27,122 nt of DNA, taken from an uncultured Collinsella sp. GTDB taxonomy: Bacteria; Actinomycetota; Coriobacteriia; Coriobacteriales; Coriobacteriaceae. The stretch is from contig URKH01000023.1 in the NCBI GenBank assembly GCA_900548255.1, positions 1 through 27,122 on the forward strand. Reading direction: 5' to 3'. Every line of letters starts with the position of its first letter. The stretch's first letter is position 1. Positions 5,522 to 14,200 of this stretch are shown one piece after another. Position numbers and translations under genes: made by a program. The notes beneath the pieces were generated by a model, which saw only the letters and a program-made list of their open reading frames with translations, had not been told where the DNA came from and ran no database searches.

Positions 5522-8500
5522 CTAACGGGTCAGCTGGCGGCGCTTATCGGACAGGAAGACACCGGCGGCCACCAGGACCGTGCCGCCGATTACGAAGGTC
5601 TCACCCAGCAGGTCGGACGCATCGCCCGTGGTAGGCATCGCCGTCTGCTGCGTCGCAATCTCAGTCGTTGCCACCGCATGATTGGCCTGATACGTCACCT
5701 GCGTGACGGGCTGGGCCTGCTCGCCATTCCCGCGTTCGGCGGCCTCTTGGCGAGCAATCTCGGCGTTGAGCTCGACAATAGCCTGGTCGAGCTCGGCCTT
5801 GGCGGCGGTGTAGTTTGCAAGCGCCTCCAAGTATGCCGGCGCCACAGCATCCGCCGCAGCCACGGCGGCATCGAGCTCGGCCTTGGCGGCTGCGACGTGC
5901 TCGGCGGCATCGTGAGCCGCAGCGATTTTGGCATTGAGCGCCTCGTCCGCATCGTCAGCGCTGCCATTGACGATAGCTTCGGCAAGATTGACGCTGCGCA
6001 GGCGGGCAACCGCGGCGGCAGAGGCATCGCGGGCGGCAGTTGCATTCGCCACGGCATCGTCGGCCTCCACCACGTCGTACTCGGCATCGCTCACGGCCAC
6101 CTCCGCAGCATCGAGCGCGACATCGGCAGTGGCTTTGCCCTCTGTGGCCCTGGCAAGTGCCGCAGCGGCATTCTTAAGCTGAGAGGCACGCCCGGCAGCT
6201 GCATCAGATTTTGCCTGAGCCGTTGCCATGACGGCGTCGGCATCGCTCGCAGCCTGCTGGGCCATATCGAGCTCCGCCTGAGTGGCAGCAGCACCGATGC
6301 CTGCCTGATCGGCATCGCCTTGGGCGGCAAGAAGTTCGGCCTCCGCCACGCGCTGATTGGCACGAGCGTCTTCGAGTGCAGACGATGCCGCATCAAACGC
6401 ACGCTGAGCAGCGGCGATATCGGCTGAGTATGCCGCCAGCTCATCCTGGGCCGCGGCAAGTGCATCCTGCTTTTCGTCAACACCGGTACGAGCGGCGTCC
6501 AGCGCGCGTTTGGCAGCAGCCGCCTTGCCCTTGGCAATGTCGAGCTCGCCAGACTTGGCAGCCACGGCATCCTGCGCCGCCGCGACAGCGGCGTTGGCAG
6601 CGCTCAAATCGACGCGGGCATAGCTCACGGCACGCACGGCGGCATCAGCTGCAGCCTGCTTTTGCTCCACAGCGGCCTGGGCCTCCGAGGCCTTGGCAGC
6701 CGCGGTATCAACGTCATCGGCAGCGCGCTCAACCTGGGCTTGCTTTGCCGCAGCGGTCTGTGATGCTGCATCCACCTTGTTGCCGGCATCGTTGGCAACG
6801 CCCTGCGCCGCAGCAAGCTCGTTGCGCGCCGCGTCCACGCCCTGCTCGGGGTTTGCCAGAGAGTCGCACCACGCGTTCAACGCAGCCTCATACTCAGCAA
6901 CCGTCATCGGATTGAGGTTATACGGCTTGTACCATTGACCAGAATATACAAATGTCTGTGCCTGTGTACTCCCGTACAGCGTCCCTCGCGTGCAAACGCC
7001 CATGCCCGTCACGGTGTAATCGGGGTTGATCACGTTGATGTAATGGCCGACCGAAGGGTTTGATCCACCGTGCAGTGCGGCGTAGTTATCAATCTGGGAG
7101 CTATGCGCCGTATAGAAATCGTAAGCGGCCTTTCCCGTAAGGCCCGATGCGCCCAGCGAGGCGGCGGCAGCATCAAAGATGGCCTTCTCCTGATCGACCC
7201 ACTGCTTAAACGGATTGCTTCCGTAGTTCCACGCCACATTCTCGCCCACGTTAAACTGCTGAGCGTGCGCGACTTTCGTATCCGAGAAGTTCGCATCGGC
7301 AATGGCAGTCGCCATCATGGCATACGTCACCTTGAGCTCGCCTAGGCCAACGCTTGCGCGATACTCGTTGCACGCTTTGAGCCACACGACCGCCTGCTTC
7401 ATATTGGTCAGACTTGTCGCGTCGACCTCCTCGCCCACCTTGTTGTAGTTAGCGAGTTTGCAGTTGAGGATGATATTCGCCGCATCGTCGGCGCCCACAC
7501 TCTTAAAGAACGCGATAGCACCCTGGCGGTAGTTCCCCGCCGATGCGTTCGCCGTTGCCTGCGCGGCATCGAGCTTGGCCTGGGCCTGAGCCACAGCTTG
7601 GTCGGCCTGCCGCTTTTGGGCCTTCGCTTGATCGAGCGCCTTATCGGCAGCGTCTTTCTCGTCCTTGGCTGCCGAGAGCTTGGCCTGGGCATCGGCCAAC
7701 TCCGTAAGCGCGGAGGCATGATCGGCCTTAGCCTGGTCAAGGGCGGCATCGGCTGCCGTCTTGGCGGCAGCAGCGTCATCCAACTTGGCCTGGGTAGCGG
7801 CAGCAGCCTGTTGCTGAGCGGCGAGTGTCTGCTGAGCAGCCTGCACCTCGCCCTCGACGGCAGCCACCTCTTGCTCGACGGCAGCAAGCTCGCTCTCGCG
7901 CTGCGACTGCGTGGCCTTGGCGGCCGTTAGCGCCTCGGACGCAGCGGTCACCTTTGCCTTGGCGGCCTCGTACTCTGGGCCCGCAGCGCCCTGCTCGGCT
8001 CGGTCCAGATCGGCCTTGGCCGCGTCATAGCTCGCCTGCGCGGCATCCACATCCGCATCTGCCGCGGCCTTTGCCTGCTGAGCTGTCGAAAGCTTGCCCT
8101 GTGCGTCCTGCCGCTTGGCAGCGGCGTCAGCAGCAGCGACCTGAGCATCCGAGAGCTTAGCCTGCACATCAGCTGCCGACTGCTTTGCCTGCTCCAAATC
8201 ACTCGCGGCCTGCTCTGCGGCAGCCTGGGCGGCGGCTACGGCCTCGGGCGTGGCATCGGATGCAGCAGCCTGTGCGGCCTCAAACGCAGACTGGGCATCG
8301 GCAGCCGCCTTCTGGGCGACAGCCAGGGCTTCGTCCTTGTCCGTCAGGCTCCTCTTGGCGGCATCAAGCGCAGCCCGAGCGTCCTCAAGCGCCTTGACGT
8401 CAAGATCGGCCTTATCCTGCGCGGCACCCATCTGCTTTTCCAGCTCGGCCGAGGCAGCAGAAGCCGCGCTCTTGCTCGCATCGCAAGCCGCGTCATAGGC

Positions 8501-8872
8501 ACCCTGCGCCTGCTGCTGGTTGACGGCGGCAGCATCGTAGGGAGCAGCAGCCGCTTCCAGATCGGCCTTGGCGGTAGCAGCCTTGGCGCGCGCCGCATCA
8601 ACTGCAGCCTGCAGATCGGCGACCTTTTGCGCCGCAGACACGGCGCCCACGCCAGCACCGGCGGCCGCAGCGCTCGTCAGCGGCGACATCACCGCAGCCG
8701 TTGCGCCCGCGGCGCCAATGCCATCCGCACCCTGCGCCGCCGCGGTCAGAGGCGACAGCAGCGAGCCGCCCGTCATGGCAATCGTCGCCGCAGCAACCGT
8801 CGCCACGCGCCCAGCCGCCCTGGCCTTACCCAAGGCCTTGCCGTTCATGTCCTTGTTCATGTTCTTGCTCAT
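5522..8872 (-). CDS. Ala-rich coiled-coil surface protein with central CAP domain and sortase anchor
   Basis: 1116 residues. Residues 1-48 hold a signal peptide (ends near AAAQGAD). Residues about 78-445 and 670-1050 are long Ala/Asp/Lys/Gln-rich heptad stretches, predicted coiled coils. Between them (about 450-660) is a CAP/SCP-PR1 domain with CNEYRASVGL, AHAQQFNVGENVAW (His536, Glu544) and VGHYINVI (His610), so the typical His/Glu cavity is present. The end has a sortase-type motif MPTTG (1079-1083), a hydrophobic span and KRR, so it is wall-anchored. Two coiled-coil arms flanking a CAP head suggest a stalked or filamentous surface protein, perhaps for adhesion; that is inference. GGAAGGA lies 7 bases before the ATG at 8872. 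MPTTG replaces the common LPxTG. Confidence 0.88.
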   Translation of the reverse strand: MSKNMNKDMNGKALGKARAAGRVATVAAATIAMTGGSLLSPLTAAAQGADGIGAAGATAAVMSPLTSAAAAGAGVGAVSAAQKVADLQAAVDAARAKAATAKADLEAAAAPYDAAAVNQQQAQGAYDAACDASKSAASAASAELEKQMGAAQDKADLDVKALEDARAALDAAKRSLTDKDEALAVAQKAAADAQSAFEAAQAAASDATPEAVAAAQAAAEQAASDLEQAKQSAADVQAKLSDAQVAAADAAAKRQDAQGKLSTAQQAKAAADADVDAAQASYDAAKADLDRAEQGAAGPEYEAAKAKVTAASEALTAAKATQSQRESELAAVEQEVAAVEGEVQAAQQTLAAQQQAAAATQAKLDDAAAAKTAADAALDQAKADHASALTELADAQAKLSAAKDEKDAADKALDQAKAQKRQADQAVAQAQAKLDAAQATANASAGNYRQGAIAFFKSVGADDAANIILNCKLANYNKVGEEVDATSLTNMKQAVVWLKACNEYRASVGLGELKVTYAMMATAIADANFSDTKVAHAQQFNVGENVAWNYGSNPFKQWVDQEKAIFDAAAASLGASGLTGKAAYDFYTAHSSQIDNYAALHGGSNPSVGHYINVINPDYTVTGMGVCTRGTLYGSTQAQTFVYSGQWYKPYNLNPMTVAEYEAALNAWCDSLANPEQGVDAARNELAAAQGVANDAGNKVDAASQTAAAKQAQVERAADDVDTAAAKASEAQAAVEQKQAAADAAVRAVSYARVDLSAANAAVAAAQDAVAAKSGELDIAKGKAAAAKRALDAARTGVDEKQDALAAAQDELAAYSADIAAAQRAFDAASSALEDARANQRVAEAELLAAQGDADQAGIGAAATQAELDMAQQAASDADAVMATAQAKSDAAAGRASQLKNAAAALARATEGKATADVALDAAEVAVSDAEYDVVEADDAVANATAARDASAAAVARLRSVNLAEAIVNGSADDADEALNAKIAAAHDAAEHVAAAKAELDAAVAAADAVAPAYLEALANYTAAKAELDQAIVELNAEIARQEAAERGNGEQAQPVTQVTYQANHAVATTEIATQQTAMPTTGDASDLLGETFVIGGTVLVAAGVFLSDKRRQLTR

Positions 8873-8993
8873 TGCCGATTCCTTCCCACGGTGAGCCGTT
8901 GTTTGACACAGATAGTCGATCTAACTTGCCCCGCTAAAAAGAGGTGATAACGGGGTAATTAAATCGGAGGAGTTGGAGACAAGCCCACATCCA

Positions 8994-9188
8994 TCAGCGG
9001 ATGCCGAGCTCATACTCCCGCTCGCGCTCAATATCATTCATGTACTCATAATCTTCGGAGCTAAGCTCTGAATCATCTTGAGCAAACATGTAGTTCTCGG
9101 CCTTAGAACAAATACTGTAACCGCAGATGGTATTGAGATCGATATGGTCGGTATTGTCGTTGTAAAGGGGGAAAATTCTGCTGGTCAT
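8994..9188 (-). CDS. Small acidic protein, unrecognised (64 residues)
   Basis: Starts at the ATG at 9188, with AGAGG about 9 bases upstream; an in-frame TTG at 9194 is too close to the ribosome site. It is acidic, rich in Asp, Glu and Tyr, with no membrane span, and I recognise no family. It has its own well-formed promoter at 9269-9297 and a hairpin in its leader at 9230-9246, which supports a real gene. It follows the Argonaute-like gene on the same strand. A small regulator, inhibitor or accessory factor of that operon is possible but unproven. Confidence 0.55.
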   Translation of the reverse strand: MTSRIFPLYNDNTDHIDLNTICGYSICSKAENYMFAQDDSELSSEDYEYMNDIEREREYELGIR

Positions 9189-9229
9189 GCTCAAGTACCT
9201 CTTAACATAAACTGAAAACTCATTTGCTT

Positions 9230-9246
9230 GGTCTCTTTTTGAGACC
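9230..9246 (-). promoter_or_regulatory. Leader hairpin or operator of the 64-residue gene
   Basis: GGTCTC (9230-9235) and GAGACC (9241-9246) are perfect inverted copies around five T/A bases. It lies between the predicted transcription start (near 9262) and the start codon at 9188, so it would be in the mRNA leader. It could also be an operator, or end transcripts coming from the Argonaute-like gene. Confidence 0.45.
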
Positions 9247-9268
9247 CCATCTGATGTGCTATGGCTGC

Positions 9269-9297
9269 AGTATATGTTCTCCCCTTTTACAATGCAA
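9269..9297 (-). promoter_or_regulatory. Promoter of the 64-residue gene
   Basis: On the minus strand: -35 TTGCAT (9297-9292), exactly 17 bases, then -10 TATACT (9274-9269). This is the best sigma-A-type promoter on this strand here. It gives a leader of about 75 bases. Confidence 0.65.
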
Positions 9298-9341
9298 GCA
9301 TAATTTCAAAAAGTTCTAGGAGCGATAATTGCGCGACACCA

Positions 9342-11237
9342 TCACTTGCCGCCACCGACATCCCCCACCGCGCCCTCACGCGCAGCGCACTCGTTGAGAT
9401 ACTTGACCGGAATCGGCCACCTGGAGGGAGCTCCGTAGCGCGAAAGCCCCACATTGACCAGCTGAACCAGCAGCTCGGACAGATCATCACCTTCGAGCAC
9501 CTCAATCGAGCGTACATGGATCGCCGTTGCCACATCCTCTTTGGTGCCGTTGTTGACGCCGACAAAGTAGCAGGTCATCCCTGCGCGTTCGAACGTTCCA
9601 ATGCCGTAATAGGGCGAGTTGTAACTCTCGAAAAACTCCTTCTTACGACCCGCCTTACCCGTAAGCTGGTAATCGCGCACCAAGTTCACGAAGTCGCTAG
9701 AGAAGGTCGTCAAGCCCGTATCCCGCACGCGTGCGAGCATAGCGCGTCCGCCCGCCCGCACGTCAAAGATATAGGCGTCCTTGTCGAGCTTACCCTCGGC
9801 CGTCAGCAGCTCAAGCTCCATCTCGTCCACGGGACCGTCCTCGATCGGATGTGAGGCGTAGTCCATGGCCCCGTCCGCACCGATCGTCAACGTCGCAAGG
9901 CGCTCATCTAGCTCAACCTTATCCTTCTCCCTGCGCGCAACATTGGCCACGCCGCAGACCGTCACCGACCCAACGCCAAAAGAGCCAAGGTCAAACGCCC
10001 TCACCCGTCCGTCGGCAACATCTTGCTTAACCAGCAGCTCTTTGAGCATGGCCCCCAGGATCCCCTCCTGTGCGCCGCGCACCTTTGCATTCGACGCCGC
10101 CTTAAACAGCGGCTCGCACACATCCGGCGTCACATGCTGTTCCACCACCCCAGCGTGCAGGGCATAGCCATCGTTCTCGGCAACCTCGTTAGGCACAACA
10201 ACCAGATTCCAAGCCAACGGATCAACAACTCCGCCGTCATACGACGCGCGCACATCCCAGGAGGTATCGATGAGTCGATCGGCGAGTTTGCGCGCGACCC
10301 CGGCAAGCCCTTTGCGCGCAAACGACACCACGACCCGCTGCCCCACCGAACGTTCCGCAACCACGCGGTCATATTGCTCGCTTTTCAAAACCTCGTAGAA
10401 GCTCTTACGCGGATACTCTCTGAGCGACACCTGGGCAAAATCGCTGTACCGACGCTCAAGAATCTGCAGCTCTCGGTACAGGATGCCCTTCTTGGTATAG
10501 GCGACTTTTTCCGCCTGGGCAGAAAACGTAAGGTCGCGACGTTTGGACGGCTTATCGCCCTTGGCGCGGCGCAGGATGTACTCGTCACTTTGTCCGTGGG
10601 CCAGCACCACCGTAGCCACAGGCGACAGCCTGTAACCCACCTGGCTGTTGATCTTCTTGAGTTCTAACTCGTCGCCTGCCGCACGACCGATAAGCACCCG
10701 GCGCTTGGTAAACGTTCGAATCTTGAGTTCGAAGGTGCAGTCTTCGTTGATAACGATTTCAACCGTTTCGATCTTGGCAGGTCCCCTTCCGTCGCTTTCG
10801 ACAGCATCGCGGCGGGCACCCTTGGCGCTAATGACATACAGGTGCCCGGTGTCATTGGGAACTTCGTCCTCAATTCCCTCGAACTGCGAGCACGAGTTAA
10901 ACAGCAGACGCAACGCTACGTAATCATCCAGCTCGTCCCAATGAGTTTTAATCGGAACCACCTGCTCCTGATAAAGCGAGGCATTAAGATCGCCCGTCTG
11001 CGCGCCCGCCTTGACCATGAGAAAGACGCGGTTATCGGCAAGCTGCGTGAGCGCGACGACCTTGCCCGTCTGGCACACATCGGCCATAAAGTTCGCCACG
11101 GCATGCTTGCCAGCATCGCCTACATTGCACCAAAAGACCGAGTAGCGCTCCTCGGCAGCAGCGGCATCGAGCTGCAAATCGAACTCGGATACGGCGATGT
11201 CGCCCAGGCCACACGGCTGGCTATGCTTCGATTGCAC
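9342..11237 (-). CDS. Argonaute-like (MID-PIWI) protein, DdmE-like, probably catalytically inactive
   Basis: 631 residues from a GTG at 11237, with GGAGG about 9 bases upstream inside the helicase gene, which it overlaps by 17 bases. The N-terminal half is unrecognised. A MID-like region (about 343-407) has WNLVVVPNE, then EQHVTPDVCEP and a Lys-rich helix. The region from about 408 to 620 resembles a PIWI fold: DLGSFGVGS (Asp416) as first strand, VRDTGLTTF near 504, and a C-terminal block IHVRSIEVLEG ... LSRYGAPSRWPIPVKYL like the end of prokaryotic Argonautes. A full DEDX tetrad is not visible, so slicing is unlikely. Known parallel: DdmE, an inactive Argonaute that guides the helicase-nuclease DdmD to plasmids. 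The family call is from motif reading only; the alternative is an unrelated helicase partner. Confidence 0.55.
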   Translation of the reverse strand: MQSKHSQPCGLGDIAVSEFDLQLDAAAAEERYSVFWCNVGDAGKHAVANFMADVCQTGKVVALTQLADNRVFLMVKAGAQTGDLNASLYQEQVVPIKTHWDELDDYVALRLLFNSCSQFEGIEDEVPNDTGHLYVISAKGARRDAVESDGRGPAKIETVEIVINEDCTFELKIRTFTKRRVLIGRAAGDELELKKINSQVGYRLSPVATVVLAHGQSDEYILRRAKGDKPSKRRDLTFSAQAEKVAYTKKGILYRELQILERRYSDFAQVSLREYPRKSFYEVLKSEQYDRVVAERSVGQRVVVSFARKGLAGVARKLADRLIDTSWDVRASYDGGVVDPLAWNLVVVPNEVAENDGYALHAGVVEQHVTPDVCEPLFKAASNAKVRGAQEGILGAMLKELLVKQDVADGRVRAFDLGSFGVGSVTVCGVANVARREKDKVELDERLATLTIGADGAMDYASHPIEDGPVDEMELELLTAEGKLDKDAYIFDVRAGGRAMLARVRDTGLTTFSSDFVNLVRDYQLTGKAGRKKEFFESYNSPYYGIGTFERAGMTCYFVGVNNGTKEDVATAIHVRSIEVLEGDDLSELLVQLVNVGLSRYGAPSRWPIPVKYLNECAAREGAVGDVGGGK

Positions 11238-14200
11238 GGCCGATCGCCTCCATCATCTCCAGGCTGATTGCACCGTCAGCGGCCATATACGGGAAGGAGA
11301 ACACCATCCCCTCGTCATCGATTGTCTTTTGGCGGAGCTCCAGCGCCGCTTCATCGGCCAAAACATTGACGATCAACAGGCGCTTCGCCCCAACTTTTTG
11401 GGCCTTGGCCTTAAAGCGCTCGGCATCCGTGGCATCGCCGCCGTTGCGCCTGTAGGCCTCATAGGCGCCGATACGATAGTGCTTAAAGTCGATCCACACC
11501 CCGGTCTTGTTGCCGGCGGCATCGAGCACCTCAAAATCGCCGCCTGTCTCGGCATGGGCCGCATCACCACGAGTAAGCGAATAACACCCGTCGTAATACG
11601 CCTCAAAGATGGCCCTGCCGGCAGACTCGCCCAGCTCTCCAAGGTATACCGCTTGGAACATATAGGGCGTCATGTGCACCGTCGCCGCCGGCTGCAACGT
11701 CGTAGGCACCCCGTCGCGCGACCAGCGCTCGCGCACCTCGCGAATTGAGAGCAGCTCGGACACACGAGCAGCCATCTGGCTTACCTGGCGAACCTTCGCG
11801 CCCTTTAAGCCCTCGTTATAGCGACAGCGCTCCTCCAGACGGGCGGCAATCTGCTCGACAGGCTCGCCATCGTAGTTAGGAAACTCAAAGTGCGGCACCT
11901 TGCACGCACCGCCTTCTGCATACGCATAACCGCTCGTGGCATACGGCATGCGCAACGCGGTGCTTCGGCGCGCCGGATAGCTCGCAAGCTCTTCCCACGG
12001 CAGGCAGAAATGATGCAGATAGAAGTCGCGTTCATCGTCAAAGGCGGCAAGATCTTCCTCGCGCGCATCGAGGGAGGCAACCTTCCATGCCAGCTTTTCG
12101 TGCTTCTCTTTTGCCAGGTTGTTCCTAAAGGCAGCAAGGTTCTGCTGTTTGTTAGCAGCGTGCTGCTTCTTGTCTGCCATGTGGTTGTTGACAGCCGCAC
12201 AGGCGCCAACAACCTGCTCCAGCTCGTAGCCCATCGGCAAATCGTGCAGGAACGAAAAGTCGCAATCGCCGGCGATTTTGCGGTCGAGCATTACCTGCAC
12301 GTGCGGCATCTTTACGCTCGTGCGCATCAGGCGGCCCACGGCCTGCGCCACAATGCGAGCACCTTCGACCTGATAAGAGAGGGTATTGCGAACCGGCAGA
12401 TTCCGTTTGGTGCCAGACAGCAGCAGCCGTACGTTATGACGCTTTTCGGTAAACGGGACCTCTCCGCGCGCCACCAGCTCTTCCTGTTCAACCACACCTG
12501 TCAACGCCTGCTGAACAAACGTCGCCGAGCTAATCTCGACTTCCGACGTCAGACGGCTCGTAGGCGACTCAATGTACAGAAAGTCCAGGTCCATCTTGGG
12601 ACGGCGGTCGGCATCCTCGAAGCCGCAATCAACCTGTCGTACCGTGCGACACAAACTTTCCGGTACCTTGTATTTAAGATTCTTGGAAAAGCCACCGGCC
12701 GACAAATTGATGAGCATAAGGGTTGGCCGGCCCATCTCGAGACGGTTTTGAGCGTCACCCCAACCGATATCCCATTCTGCAGCGTTAAAGCACGGCACCA
12801 TACCCTTGGCCTCCTTGAGCGACTCCTCGTACGACGCCTCGGGGCACTTAACGTTCCGAATCACCAGCTCGGCAACGATTTCTCGGGCAAGGTCCAGCGC
12901 CAAGCTATTAAAGTCGCCATGGTTTCCCATGTGGCGCGTCGTAAAGATGGCTCCTGCCTGATGCTCGTTGCGTGCAACGCCACGTGCCCAGGTGCTCACG
13001 GCAACGAGTGTCTTGCTTAGACGCTTCAATTCAAACTCGATGCTCTTGACGTCGCTTGTGCCCACCCTGTCGGCGATCTTTAAACGCAGACGCACCGCAA
13101 GCCCTTCACTTACGCCGACCTGGTCAAAGAACTCCATCACGCGCTCGTACGTCTCGTCGGGCGATACGATGGCCCCACCAAAGGCGCCGCCGGCCAACGC
13201 AGCCATACCGGCAAGATTCTTGTCTTCGTCAACCCAAGCAACGTCAACGTCGTACGTCTTTGCCGCCTGCTTGTTAAACAGCTTGGTCTGTCGCACGATC
13301 TCTTGGTTGAGCTCGCCAATCCACGTATCCTTGCGGACCACGCCGTGAACCTCATCGAGGTAATCCAGGTTAAAGTTCTTTACGGTCGATGCGCTCCAAG
13401 TTGCGCTCATGCACACGCAGGGTGCATTGGCAGCAATGGAGGCCAAGTACGCCTCGGGCATGCGCTCAATGCCATGGCTGGTTAGGTGCGTGGTAAACAT
13501 GTGGTCGAGCGTGGTTTCCATCACCAGGTAGCCGACGCCGCGCGCATACATCGAGTCATCGGCTGCATCAATATCGTCGTTCTTACGGTTCTTAAAGAAC
13601 AGCGCCATCATCAACGAATCCCAAAAATACTTCTCGTTGGTCTGATCGTTCCTAATGCCCAGCGCATCGATGATGTTCTTGCGCGAAAGATCGTCTTTGT
13701 ACGAAATGCTGCCGTAATACAGGCTGTCCATAAGCGCAGCGCAGCGGCCGAGATGACCCACCACCATCCTGACGATACCGCGAGCTCGGCGCACCGCCTT
13801 GTTGACTGTTGGCTGTCCATTCGCCCCATGAGCCGTAATCATATTGCGGGTACCGTCCTCATTGAGCTTGTAGCACAACGGGTTTACCGAGTTATCGCCC
13901 ACCGAGACATCATCACTGCCAAACAGACGACGACCGGCAAGCTGCTCGTCTTTTGCCTCGTCAGACAGCGCAAAAGGCGGGCGCAGTTTCATTTCCTTAA
14001 TGCAGGAGGCGAGTGCCTTTTGAATATTCTCGGCATCCTTGGCGATTCCTTCGGCAGCTTCCTCTACGCTCGCTCGCGAAACCCTGTTCCTCTCGGCATT
14101 CGACCCCTTGTGATCGCCCGACGTAGAAGCGTGTGTGTAGACCGCCATCCATTGATCTCGATTTCCCAACAGCAAGGGGTCCACCACGCCGCCGTTAAAA

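Noticed and set aside
5522..8872. Short tandem DNA repeats or a repeat expansion in the surface protein gene
   Set aside because: The amino-acid pattern is repetitive but the DNA varies between heptads; I saw no exact long tandem units.
8929..8955. CCCCG...CGGGG inverted repeat upstream of the surface protein gene as a terminator or operator
   Set aside because: The stem is only five clean base pairs with a 17-base loop; too weak to list.
11890..13020. A plus-strand open frame of about 375 codons opposite the helicase gene
   Set aside because: Antisense to the conserved motif VI region of the helicase; a composition artefact.
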